DNA of 64,000 nt. Origin: Bremia lactucae. Its lineage: Eukaryota; Oomycota; Peronosporomycetes; Peronosporales; Peronosporaceae. The translations under genes and the position numbers were made by a program. This document shows positions 43,926 to 54,485 of the stretch, in pieces. A model generated the notes under the pieces. That model was not told where the DNA came from. It saw only the letters and a program-made list of their open reading frames with translations, and searched no databases. The DNA lies in the NCBI RefSeq assembly GCF_004359215.1, contig NW_027152031.1:1673671-1737670 (forward strand), given 5' to 3'. Every line of letters starts with the position of its first letter. Position 1 is the stretch's first letter.

Positions 43926-44690
43926 AATAACTCGGTGCGAATTCTCGCACCGGTCTCAAAAGACTCGTTACGCATTTGTTGAATGTTGCAGGGGCGTTAC
44001 TATGCCCCTGTGGCATTACTAGCCATTTTGAAAGCACCCACTGGGAGTGCTCACTGCTGTGTACGGGATGTCACGTTCACGCATAAGGATTTGACAGAAC
44101 CCATCCATCAGATCCAAAGACGAAAAGATGCTACTCTTACACATACCATCTATGATTTCGTATTTTCTCGGTATCGGCGTTTGAGCCGGTACTGTCGCAG
44201 CATTCAGTTTATTGAATGCGTGCATTATCCGCCACCCTCCTGTGGCCTTTCGCACACAGTAGGTCGGAGAGCTATGTGGAAAGGTTGACTCTCTCACATG
44301 GCCCGCTTTCGATCGGTAAAGAATTTATCGATCGCAAGTACTTGTTCACGAGGCAGTAGCCACTGTTTCATGACACAGTACTTCGAGCCCGGATTGAGCT
44401 CCATCTCATGTCGAGTGCCTTTATCCTTTGGCAACTCGCATGGATCTGCTTCAAGAAATACATCCCTGAATTCCAATATATCCTTGTATAAAGAATTTGT
44501 TTTGAGTGACTCCCAGGATTGAGTAGTATATATCTCAATCCGAGTCCTTGAATCGAGGACACTTTCGTCCATCGATGAGCTGCTGAAAACCCGCGTTCTC
44601 TTCAATAATGACCGCTGACCGATTGTCGGTTACGTAATCGTCCTCTGTGACGAGTACGTAGATCTGCTTGATTTTCCCACCATGCAGATG
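43917..44690 (-). pseudogene. pol: RT N-terminal half of A2
   Basis: Read leftward: EFRDVFLEADPCELPKDKG and NPGSKYCVMKQWLLPREQV (near 44480-44350), STFPHSSPTYCVRKATGGWR, then LDLMDGFCQILMRERDIPYTAV (44130-44050), up to the catalytic YFDDVFV near 43925. A frameshift at 44295 separates the two frames. Confidence 0.75.
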
Positions 44691-46890
44691 TCTTCAGAAC
44701 CGCTTAGGTTCTAGGGTTGGTAATTGAGTTATCTCCGAAGTTAACTTTGGAGGCGCATACAGATCAAGAGTAGAAGCGCCTACTCTCGATCCATCATTAA
44801 CCAAGACATTTAATGTCTCGGTTTCTTCCTGGGATTTATCCACAGGCTGCCGAGGGATTAATCCCTCGGGATCTAGATGTCAAGTACCTTCCACTATTTG
44901 AGGAGATTTCTCCTCAAGTACGTGAAGACCTCTTCTCTGAACGTCTTCCGAATGGGATTGCGCTATCACAGTCGGGTCCTCTACGGTCGACTCTCTACTC
45001 GACCTAGCATCATCGTGTTGTCCCGTTGGGGCAACCGGTATACTCCTTGAATGTCACCCCCAGGCGTACATTTATGTCTCAATCCACTCGACTTCTTCGA
45101 GTGGTGGACCTTCGGCGCTGCCTGTGCATTCACACAGCCGCCGGCAGCTGACTCCACAGTGTGATTAGTAATGTGCAGTTGTACTAACGACCGTACCACA
45201 AGTGAGGCTATCGCACTCACTCGTAGTACATCCACACGCTTGTGGACGCTCCAAGACGTTCAATAGATCGCCATCTGATGAACAAGTGGCAGGCATCTTT
45301 ACGGATCGATGCTGCCAGCAGATTCTAGGCTCATATTTTTTTGATCCAAGGTAAACCTAGAATGACATCAAATTTGTCATCAAAATCCAGTACGATGAAA
45401 TCATCATCGTACCATATATATTTTAACGTGTAGTGAAATTTCACTACGCGGCTCATTACTATTATCGATGCGCCTGTCGTTAGATGCACCGTCATTCTCG
45501 TTGGAGGGATGTCGCGCTCAACATATTTAAACTTAGGACCCTCTAGTGACTGGCGACGAAGAAAGTTATTCGCCGCTCGGCAGTCTACTAGGGCTCTGAG
45601 TGACAAATTATTTGTCACTTTTAACTTCAAGGTGATGAGAAATACCTCATCACCAGGTGCAGAGACACATAATGATTGTGTGTCTGGAGCAACTTTAGTC
45701 AAGAGATTTGCAAATTCTCTTGAAGTTGCTGGATTAGTAGGGCGTTGCGCCCCTACTGACCCCGACNNGTGACGAGTACGCAGATCTGCTTGATTTTCCC
45801 ACAATGCAGATCTCTCAAGAACCGCTTAGGTTCTAGGGTTGGTAATTGAGTTATCTCCGAAGTTAACTTCGGAGGCGCATACAGATCAAGAGTAGAAGCG
45901 CCTACTCTCGATCCATCATTAACCAAGACATTTAATGTCTCGGTTTCTTCCTGGGATTTATCCACAGGCTGCCGAGGGATTAATCCCTCGGGATCTAGAT
46001 GTCAAGTACCTTCCACTATTTGAGGAGATTTCTCCTCAAGTACGTGAAGACCTCTTCTCTGAACGTCTTCCGAATGGGATTGCGCTATCACAGTCGGGTC
46101 CTCTACGGTCGACTCTCTACTCGACCTAGCATCATCGTGTTGTCCCGTTGGGGCAACCGGTATACTCCTTGAATGTCACCCCCAGGCGTACATTTATGTC
46201 TCAATCCACTCGACTTCTTCGAGTGGTGGACCTTCGGCGCTGCCTGTGCATTCACACAGCCGCCGGCAGCTGACTCCACAGTGTGATTAGTAATGTGCAG
46301 TTGTACTAACGACCGTACCACAAGTGAGGCTATCGCACTCACTCGTAGTACATCCACACGCTTGTGGACGCTCCAAGACGTTCAATAGATCGCCATCTGA
46401 TGAACAAGTGGCAGGCATCTTTACGGATCGATGCTGCCAGCAGATTCTAGGCTCATATTTTTTTGATCCAAGGTAAACCTAGAATGACATCAAATTTGTC
46501 ATCAAAATCCAGTACGATGAAATCATCATCGTACCATATATATTTTAACGTGTAGTGAAATTTCACTACGCGGCTCATTACTATTATCGATGCGCCTGTC
46601 GTTAGATGCACCGTCATTCTCGTTGGAGGGATGTCGCGCTCAACATATTTAAACTTAGGACCCTCTAGTGACTGGCGACGAAGAAAGTTATTCGCCGCTC
46701 GGCAGTCTACTAGGGCTCTGAGTGACAAATTATTTGTCACTTTTAACTTCAAGGTGATGAGAAATACCTCATCACCAGGTGCAGAGACACATAATGATTG
46801 TGTGTCTGGAGCAACTTTAGTCAAGAGATTTGCAAATTCTCTTGAAGTTGCTGGATTAGTAGGGCGTTGCGCCCCTACTGACCCCGACAG
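44647..46890 (-). repeat. Near-identical 1.12-kb block repeated around an nn junction
   Basis: 44647-45766 and 45769-46888 are almost identical (offset 1122; a few differences only in the first 60 bases), separated by two n at 45767-45768. The left copy stops at CCTACTGACCCCGAC, exactly where the right copy continues. This looks like overlapping contig ends left unmerged. Confidence 0.85.
46453..46824 (-). CDS. Aspartic protease of A2
   Basis: An open frame of 123 residues with LSLRALVDCRAANNFLRRQSL (active-site DCGAS altered to DCRAA, so probably inactive) and FDVILGLPWIKK near its end. The same frame is present in the duplicated block at 45331-45703. Gag-pol processing enzyme by family. 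Confidence 0.7.
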   Translation of the reverse strand: MTKVAPDTQSLCVSAPGDEVFLITLKLKVTNNLSLRALVDCRAANNFLRRQSLEGPKFKYVERDIPPTRMTVHLTTGASIIVMSRVVKFHYTLKYIWYDDDFIVLDFDDKFDVILGLPWIKKI

Positions 46891-47996
46891 TTTTTTGGCG
46901 GTCCGCCTCGCTGTTGCGATTTCGCAACAACGTCGGACCCGCGACCGTTGCGATTTTTGGCATACGGTCCAAAATTACGTTCAGTACCTTTCGGTACTGG
47001 GCGTGGGGCACTACACTCATGAGCGTAGTGTCCTAATTTTTGGCAGCGATGGCATTTCTGCAATCGCTTATTGCTCGAAAAGCGAGGTCTCTCACTTTCG
47101 ACGTAAGAGAGGTCCATGGGTTCTGGACCTCATAACTCGTGTCGTCTTGGAGGACGAAACGATGACGAACTAGCTTGAGCCTGTCTCAAGCTAAAGTCCT
47201 CCTGTTCCACAAAGGATCTTGCTTCTTCGAGCGTATCTAGTTCCAAGCGGAACAAGTGGGTCTTTAAGGAACTATCCGTAACACCTTGCATGAACACCGT
47301 AATCAGCGTGTGTTCATGGACTGGGTTATTTGTTATACAACTCGCTGAGAGTCGTATGTACTGGGCATAAGCGCGTGAACATCCCGCTTGCCTTGCTTGA
47401 GTTTCAGAAGCTCTGATCGAGCTCTGAGCTCATCCTTAGGCGATTTAAACGTCTGTTTGAGCCGGGCTTTAAACCCTTTAGCGACCAAAAGACATACGAG
47501 TCGCGCAAGTTAAGGCCCAATGCCCAAGTTTTGGCACGACCTGCCAAATTTGGTTGAGCGAATGCGACTTGCATTTGCTCTTCGATGATGTGACATGCCC
47601 TTATGGCATCGTCCAACTCGACAAACCATCTTAAGAGGGAGTTTTTTTAGAATCCATTATACTTAAAGATATCAATCTTTAGTTTCGGAACGACGCGTAT
47701 GCGTCTTCCCAGGTACAGGTGTCTGTACCTGCTGTAACCTCAACAGTTTTGCCTGTTGGGTGCCTTGCTGATACAGCAAGGCTACCTTATCCTTCACCTC
47801 GTCAAGTTCATGTTGTATGAACTTGGCGATGGCTGAATGAAGGGCATCTCTGTCCAAATTAGACAGCATGGCCAAGATGGCATCGTTACCTTCGGTCGAA
47901 CTCCTTCGTTCGACCGCACTTCTTTCATGTCACTTAGAAGGAGTATCATTCACGCGAAACGTGATGCGTATTCCCACTATCATCTAACATGTCCAT
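46875..47996 (-). pseudogene. gag: gag of A2 (broken)
   Basis: ATG at 47996 (MDMLDDSGNTHHVSRE, then a stop). The coiled coil KFIQHELDEVKDKVALLYQQG is in 47875-47672, capsid FAQPNLAGRAKTWALGLNLRD in 47616-47404, and the C-terminal frame 47117-46875 holds MDLSYVESE and an intact CCHC knuckle (KCHRCQKLGHYAHEC). Stops and shifts separate the three. Confidence 0.75.
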
Positions 47997-48029
47997 GTTA
48001 GATGAAGGAAATGTGGTCCTTGGATGAAC

Positions 48030-48046
48030 TACAAAGTGCTATAAGG
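48030..48046 (-). other. Primer-binding site of A2 (mutated)
   Basis: On the reverse strand CCTTATAGCACTTTGT follows the LTR end; the intact form is CCTGGTAGCACTTTGT. Confidence 0.45.
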
Positions 48047-48491
48047 TATAACGGGGCACTGCCGTCTTGTACTGCTTCAGTCAAGTCCACTTCCCACTAC
48101 TTCAGCTGCGAGTGGTGCCTCAAGTTACTCCACGTACACTAGTACTTGCAGAGGAAGACTACTCTTCAAGACAACTTCCTTAAAGAGGGTTAAATAAAAA
48201 CTCTATTAATGTAATTAAGTTTCTCTTCTTTCTATCTGTTAATGCTAACTTAATTATGAACTAATACTAAACATGCAATTGAAATCTTATTTGTCTCTCT
48301 CTCTTTGCTTACGTTTACAGCTGATTAGTCTGCGGGATAAATTAATACAAATGGCATATACCTATTTATGGATAAGATTTCTGACCATTACTATATAAAG
48401 TGATATTCTCCAAATATTATTTACCTTTAAGATAATATATTAATTAACAACCTTTAAGTGTTAAATTCATGTAACGATACACCCCGTTACA
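48047..48491 (-). repeat. 5' LTR of A2
   Basis: TATAACGGGGCACTGCCG at left (TA for the usual TG) and GATACACCCCGTTACA at right. Diverged from the 3' LTR at 39478 in the central AT-rich part. Confidence 0.8.
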
Positions 48492-49527
48492 TATGCAAAG
48501 AAAGTCTTACGTAATTTGGCCGCTGCTGGTGGTGTTCTTCATACTTGCAATTCCTGGAATAAAGAAATGTTCGGCAACGGCGTTTTGAATTTGGCCAGCC
48601 CATATTTCAGCTCACAATGACTTCTCGGCAATTTCCTCGCTTGAGCAATTTTTTGTTATGTGTGCTGGATTTTTGCAAGAAATTGGATGAAATAGTTGCG
48701 ACAACTGTTCGTACATAATAAAGGAAGGATGTCATCGTTCAGGTATTATACGTATGGTGGCTAAAATACGCTGCACAGAGCATTCACATGTATCTTTATT
48801 GAACTAAGCTTACGCAAAACAAATACCTGACCGCAACAATCGGAACAAGAAAAATGGTCGTTACAATCAGCTTTAACTCCCGGAGATGCCCAAGCGTAAT
48901 TATAATTAAGCCCACTAATATGCGTCGCCTGGCAAAAAAATTCCGATCAGCTACTGTAGCATTTTCGATGGGGCGCCATTCTTGGTATTGATAAAGATAA
49001 TCTCGCGGTTGGATAACGGCTGGAGCGTCTCTTTTTTTAGAATAATAAAAGAAGCTCTCAGATATGTAAGATCATCTGCAACACGCACAAGAAAATACGA
49101 TCATTTACCCTACTAAGGAGAAAATGGTAACACATAATAATTGAAACTTGCCACTAAGTAGGAAGGTATATGTACATAAAATTTAGTCGGCAGGTGTAAG
49201 AATAGAATGCATCTCCTTGAAGGTTGCAGGCAGACACCACCGATGCTATAATGCGACGGTGCATCTTCACAACATTCAACCAAAACCTCTAAGCGCTTTT
49301 CTATGATGCTTGCGACTTCCTTGCTCTACCTCCTGATCCATGACCTTGTAATTCGTCAACTTAAGTTCTTAAAGGGCGAGGTAGATCCGAGAACGAAGAA
49401 ATTTCGCCAAATCCCTTATCTCCGGATTGGTCTCGCTCTCTTCGATGATCGTTAACAAACACTTCGTCCTTTTAAAGTTTCCTCTGCCTATTGACCGGGT
49501 GGAATGCGGGCGGAGGAACTACCAAAT
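48492..49527. other. Unassigned sequence downstream of the effector-like gene
   Basis: Unique-looking, AT-rich, without element similarity that I can see. The 3' untranslated region of the 49528-50064 gene would fall here. No further gene supported. Confidence 0.4.
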
Positions 49528-50064
49528 TCACCAACTTCGTCTAAAGCTTGCTTTCATCTTGGATTCGCGTTCCTCAAGTTTTTTGATTTCTTTTGAAATT
49601 TTGCGCAGCTTACGATATTGTTTCGAAAATAGAAATTGACCGACCTTAGGAACGCCGAGCGTGTCGGCTAAACTGTCCCGCTTCATCGTTTTATCTTGAA
49701 TTATCTCACGAATCGTTTTTAGCTCGTGCTTATACGTCTCTAGAAGCGGCTTGATCTCTTTGTCGAGTCTTTTGAGGTCTCTAATAATTTTGCTTTCTTC
49801 GTTCGGTTGCTTCTTTAAAATGTCGATGAGCGTAACTTGTTTGTCAATCTTGCTTCTAAGCTTCTCAGTAATGGTCTTCTCGATCCGCCAAAAACTTCTG
49901 TCTTCCGTGTCTGCATTAGTTGTAGCAGCAGAATTGCTGCGCAGCCTCAAAGCGGCTTTATCGTTAGTGTCAAAATTTGGTTTATTCGACTCGGAGGCCA
50001 CCGATGGCCCATTCACGATGCATGCCAAAAGGGTTGCCAGCGCTAAGACACGGTGAGGATACAT
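49528..50064 (-). CDS. Secreted RxLR-like effector candidate, 178 residues
   Basis: An intact frame. I take the ATG at 50064, not the upstream in-frame ATG at 50199, because it places a signal peptide at the start: a hydrophobic core LALATLLACIV (7-17) and likely cleavage after SVA (23). Then come LRLR at 39-42, a degenerate R-x-L-R position, and D-T-E-D-R at 52-56 in the place of a dEER motif, followed at once by a Lys/Glu-rich helical domain (60-178) with coiled-coil spacing (IIRDLKRLDKEIKPLLETY). This architecture is known from oomycete proteins delivered into host cells. The first motif Arg is Leu, so translocation by that route is uncertain. No WY motif is clear. The gene is intact between decayed elements, implying selection. 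Confidence 0.65.
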   Translation of the reverse strand: MYPHRVLALATLLACIVNGPSVASESNKPNFDTNDKAALRLRSNSAATTNADTEDRSFWRIEKTITEKLRSKIDKQVTLIDILKKQPNEESKIIRDLKRLDKEIKPLLETYKHELKTIREIIQDKTMKRDSLADTLGVPKVGQFLFSKQYRKLRKISKEIKKLEERESKMKASFRRSW

Positions 50065-50437
50065 GCTGTAGTTGCGGTGTTCAATGCTGTAAAAAATGAG
50101 AATATAATGAAGCCAGCCGCAAGAGCCGTCACGAGATAGGCAGAGGAGTCGGTCACCTTCTTCGTGTGGTCGCGTCGCAAAGAGTAGGGGTGCATACACA
50201 TTATGACTATTTCTTGTAGCACTCTCTTTGTGGGACGATGAGCGGTATGGAGCTGTGTCTTTTGCGTCAGCTGGCGGAAAAATAGCTTGGAGTCTTATCT
50301 GCGCATTCCAGACTTAAAAAGACTTCGCGGTGTCAAAAGGAACATTGACAATACTTTGTATATTGTATTGTTTTGTCAACCGCTACTTTTGACATTCTAT
50401 TGATTAGTTAATTTAAGTTTAGCAGGTGAGAATCGCC
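50065..50437. other. Upstream region of the effector-like gene
   Basis: Probable promoter on the reverse strand. No motif I would name with confidence. It contains an imperfect palindrome ACAATACTTTGTATATTG / ACAATAC near 50350. Confidence 0.3.
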
Positions 50438-50600
50438 CGGTCCAGCAACTTCAAGAGATTTTGCAGGTCTCTTGACGAAGTTGCTTCCCACTGTTTGCTA
50501 CTGCTCCTGGTGATGAGATTATCCTTGCCACGTTTCAAATCGAAGTGATAAGGAGTTGTTACTTCTCTCCCTGGTTGACTGTGGAACATTTAAGTAAAAA
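50438..50600 (+). pseudogene. Protease scrap on +
   Basis: CCAGCAACTTCAAGAGATTT through a SLVDCGT-like word near 50570-50590 matches the gag-protease junction of family A/D elements in + orientation. Cut off on both sides. Confidence 0.5.
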
Positions 50601-50604
50601 TTAA

Positions 50605-50712
50605 TTATTTACTATATTTTTTACTTCTTTATTTATTTCCTCTCATTGGAAAAAAATGTTTATTATTCCTCTTATAGAAAATAATATTTAATGTAACAGG
50701 ACACCCGTTACA
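50605..50712 (-). repeat. LTR fragment, family D
   Basis: On the reverse strand it begins TGTAACGGGTGTCCTGTTACA, similar to but distinct from LTR-A, followed by an AT-rich part with TCTATAAGAGGAATAATAAA, and is truncated near 50605. The adjoining reverse-complement polypurine tract TCACCCGTCCCCTCAAAC (50713-50730) shows it is the 3' LTR of a reverse-strand element. Confidence 0.6.
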
Positions 50713-50834
50713 TCACCCGTCCCCTCAAACAACAGTCACTGTAGTGACTGATGTAGAGTGACAGAGAGTACTATTATGCCTCTCTGTAAATTACCCCTTG
50801 TTAGTTTTATTTCAATTCCAACTTTTAATTGCGC

Positions 50835-52320
50835 ATGGTTTCGAAACTTGAGCGCCTAGCCTGTAAAGCTGCAAAGCTGGCAGCTGCATGGCTCAGTGCA
50901 GCTGCTAGTGATGCAAATGTTTCAGTAGGCGCTAATGCTTCTACTGAGTGAAGTTCGTCACTACTTACCTCAATAAAAGGTGCCTGGCACGAGTCGGCGT
51001 CATCGCCGGACTCGGTGGCAACTGTTAAGGCCTCCGATTCACCCGTGGTCGCGTCCGTTGAACATACGGGTTCAAACGTCACAACCAAAAAGGTGCTGAC
51101 GAAGTTTTATAACATTTCGTCAGACCCTTTTAGTGCGGAGTCATCTTGTGATGACTTCATGGACGATATTATCGCTGGTGATGTCAGAATGTATCACCAG
51201 GAACGAAATGTTCGTGAAGGTCACTTTGGTTAGCATACTTTTGGCGGTGCTAGTATGCATCACCAGGAACGGAGTGATCCTAAGGATCACTCCGTGAGTA
51301 GTTTCAGCGTGAAAGTTATCACGAACCAACGGGAGAATGACTGTAATGCTTTGCGGTTCGCTTTTAAAAATAAACCCTGGTTACCTACTTCGGGCAACTT
51401 AACTCGTTGGTCCGGTATTATCAGTGATCGCTACAAATTTCGATAATTCGACTCATTCTGGCTTCACAAGTCTGGAGAGGACGACACGGAATTCTCATCG
51501 ATGCCTTTTTTCGGTATCGGTGGTACACATGTAAGCGGGCAAAGGATGACACTCCTTTCTCCAAGCTTGAAAAGCATTCGTACAGAGTGTGCAAAGCCTA
51601 GGCCGCGAGGTCTGGCCTGACAGACTGGATGTTTTCCGTGACGGATTCGAAAAAAGGACCGTTGTCGGTGCACCCTCCTTCTCATGAGGAGACCCTTGTT
51701 CCTGCTGCTTTAAGGGTGCAGGCCATTCTAGGGTCTTTAAGGCATACTCCCTTAAAGACCCTCATTGGGGGGCGCGCGTCTCTTGTGAGATGCGCGAAGG
51801 GATTGAGAACCTTTAATCCTTTCACGAGGCAGGAAGCACGTTCTCTGATGGACCATCCGTGGAGGAGAATGGGTCTCGTCGTACTGTCGTACGAGACCCG
51901 GAACGTCCATCATTAGATGGGAGCGAGGTTTTTCCCAGCTATCATGCGGGGCTGGATACCCTCTTTAACGAGCGAGGCGGCTCGTTCGAACCCCCTTCAC
52001 CCCTCGGTGTTTCAAGAAGCGTTTAAGAAGGAACCGCTTTTCACCACTCAAATCCGTCAAAGGACTCGAATCCATCAAATGATGCGGAGGGGGGGGGATA
52101 AACTGGTTTACTCTCATTCGCCGAACCCGAGTCTTCACGGTGACTTAAGTCACGACCTCAGGTATTTATTGAAGGATGTTGATCACGAACAATTCCGTCG
52201 TCGCAAGTTAGCGACGAAGGTCGACGGTGTTTCTCGTGAACAGTTGCAAAATCATGCGCAGTTGCGGTTCATCAACTGGCGAATGAACGGAAACATCAGT
52301 CCCTTCAAAAGTAGCTGGTG
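50835..52320 (+). pseudogene. Antisense accessory gene of family D element (nearly open)
   Basis: ATG at 50835, 122 bp from the LTR edge. MVSKLERLACKAAKLAAAW is Ala-rich like the A2 start; one TGA near 50949 then an open frame 51015-51233 (SSDPFSAESSCDDF, AGDVRMYHQERN), continued at 51255-51446. Further on, EMREGIENL (near 51790), FSDGPS (51859) and PSYHAGLDTLFNERG (51935-51980) align with EMRDAIDVL, FSDGPS and LSYHGGLDNVPQR of A1. The end, DLSHDLRYLLKDVDHEQ to INWRMNGN (52140-52300), matches the coiled-coil tail. It reads toward, and stops just before, the pol end at 52343. Function unknown. Confidence 0.55.
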
Positions 52321-52342
52321 ACCTCTCGTCAAACAATTTCAT

Positions 52343-53460
52343 TCATAGATGATGCAGTTGAACGTCGAATTCGTGAGAAACAGACTCTGTCCCGAGACTA
52401 TCCGGCTTTGGCTCGGGATCATCCGGCTTTGGTGGATCCCTTAGACCGTATTGGTTGGATTTGAAATCGGAACAAGCCTCGTACTGATGGAACAGGCGAA
52501 GGCGTCCAATATATAACGTAGGATGCGTACGCATCCTACGAGGCAGCTCTATCGTGTGCGCATTGCCTTGGCGGAGCAGTAATTTTTTACTGCCCACATT
52601 CATCACTACATGTCAAGGTGGCTTTACCGTAGACAGTAGGACTAGATCGTTTGCATAAAAACGAAAGAATGTTTGCTCTTCCATTTCTGTCAGATGTCGG
52701 TCCACCCCATCAGCGATCAAATCCTGTGCAAAACGGACCACTGCTTCTCTAGCCACCAGGAATTCTCCTGCGGACACGGTTTTTTTTCAGTGTGCCCGAT
52801 GCGCACTGCGGAGATGTCATTCTTCTCATTGGTAAAAGCAATATTATTCTCACGAATATATTTGTTTTCGATGCGGAGTCTTTTAGCACCGTTGTCAAAG
52901 TCAGTATTAGCATTATCGCTATTTCTGAGGTTGTCCATTTCAATATTGATTGATTCAACATTGGTATTCTTCGACATGACTGTTGAGTCAATGCGCGATG
53001 AGCAAGAGCTAACTAATTTTCGCTTGAGCGAATCTGTCCCCTCCTTGAATAAGAGTCACCCTCAAACAAAGAGGGTATACGGGGATGAACTCGCTCCGAC
53101 TCGTAACAGAGTGGACGTTTTTGCGAAGTATTTCTTCGAGGATACGATTCGCACGTTCTGTGTGACAGTCTGTTTCAGGATGGTCGGAAGTTGACATTTC
53201 AAGTGTGTTCGAACTAATTTGAACTCAGATTGCCAAAATGCCGCCGTGATCCGGGGGTATCGGTCTGAGACCAATTCACAGGGTAACCCACGGAGATGAA
53301 ATATCGTGCTAACAAAGACACGAGCACAGCCTCTGGCTGCAGCAAGATGTACCATATGCCGAAACGATCAACAAATATAAGAATACCATAGTTCTTGTGA
53401 TCGTCTCCGGGGAATTTAAAGACGAAGTGCATATATACGGACTGCCAACACACGGCCGGA
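52343..53460 (-). pseudogene. pol: Integrase and tail of family D (broken)
   Basis: Read leftward: HFVFKFPGDDHKNYGILIFVD (53430-53370, first acid changed to His: MHF for MDF), GLPCELVSDRYPR (53290-53255), STSDHPETDCHTERANRILE (53195-53135), an Asn/Asp-rich linker (52977-52717) and LLLRQGNAHTIELPRRMRTHP (52586-52525). No chromodomain follows; the frame ends PDSLGTESVSHEFDVQ at 52343. Confidence 0.7.
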
Positions 53461-53589
53461 ACAGGCTGGGGAGCCCGGGATGAAGCACTTCATAGCAGAG
53501 CCATGAAGGGAACGTCGAGAATTTAAGTACATCGTACCCACGTTTGAAAGGTTCCAAAGCTTATGCGTAAGCTACATGACTAATGCAGG

Positions 53590-53712
53590 CTAGCTGGTGA
53601 TCGCCTTGATCTTACCCGGATCAGGGCTTACACCGTGTTTATCCACGATACACCCAAAAATTGGTATTTCACTTGCATTGAATATACACTTTTTGAGATT
53701 TGCATGCAACTT
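53590..53712 (-). pseudogene. RT scrap
   Basis: CKLHANLKKCIFNASEIPIF and GCIVDKHGVSPDP read leftward match the RT C-terminal block of family A (near 23396). It meets + strand RNase H sequence at 53713. Confidence 0.65.
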
Positions 53713-54485
53713 GTAAGGGACTTCAAAAGTTCTTCGGCTAAGCTGTGTCATATTGCATTAAAGCTATCAATCGCGTCAGCTTCAACGAGCTAAATGCAAC
53801 TATCCAGTGCATAACAAAGAATTCATCGGCATGAAATATGCATTGGCTATGTTTAGGAGTTGTCTGATGAGAAGTAGACATTCATTGTTCATACGGACCA
53901 TGCGTTTTTACGCACGGCCGCAAAAGGGTCCACACTTCTCGCAATTCTTTGCGAGATGGTTGTTTTTCTTTGCGGAGTATAACTTATCCATCGAGCATAA
54001 ACCAAGGCGACTTAAAGTCGTCGCCTGATGCCCTTTCGCGCCAGGCTGATTTTTAGCCGGCTGCGCAAATCAACAGTGAGCATAAAGCCACTGTTGCAAC
54101 AATAAGTGTTCTGTCGTCAACACTACTCGACGACGTTAGAAGAGCTTAACAAGAAGATGAGGCTTTTTCAAGGGTAATAAATTTTCTTTGAAATCCATCC
54201 CAACAATCCTTAAAAGGATTGTCGAAATTGCATAGATCCTCAACAGATCGATAGACAACACGCAATGGGTTGGTTGCTATATTACACAGCCATTGCTGGC
54301 AACACACCTCGTGTCGTCACCCCCATAATGATTTGCTTTTTCGCATCATGTAAGAGTGCCACGATGCACCAATAAGTGGTCATTGTGAACGTGAGAAGAC
54401 CTATCTCACGATAAGTCGTGACTTCTACTGGCCACGCCAGTATTACTTTGTCCGCAAGTACATACGTGCTTGCGAAGTTTTTCAA
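53713..54485 (+). pseudogene. RNase H to integrase-start fragment on +
   Basis: GLQKFFG near 53718, HNKEFIGMKYALAMFRSCL (53807-53870), ARWLFFFAEYNLSIEHKPRRL to 54020, then the integrase zinc region (CHDAPI-like near 54359, AYVLADK region opposite) to about 54485, where reverse-strand RT sequence starts. It lies inverted between two reverse-strand parts. Confidence 0.65.

Larger units (their letters stand above)
39478..48491 (-). mobile_element. Ty3/gypsy retrotransposon A2 (family A) with internal inversion
   Basis: 5' LTR 48047-48491 on the right and 3' LTR 39478-39914 on the left, both on the reverse strand. Gag, protease, spacer and the first half of RT are in the expected reverse orientation (47996 to 43917). 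The next part, RT end through chromodomain (41066-43889), is on +. The accessory region and polypurine tract beside the 3' LTR are again in element orientation. An assembly duplication (44647-46890) inflates the length. Flanking TTTGC (left) and TATGC (right) could be a decayed 5-bp target duplication. Confidence 0.8.
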
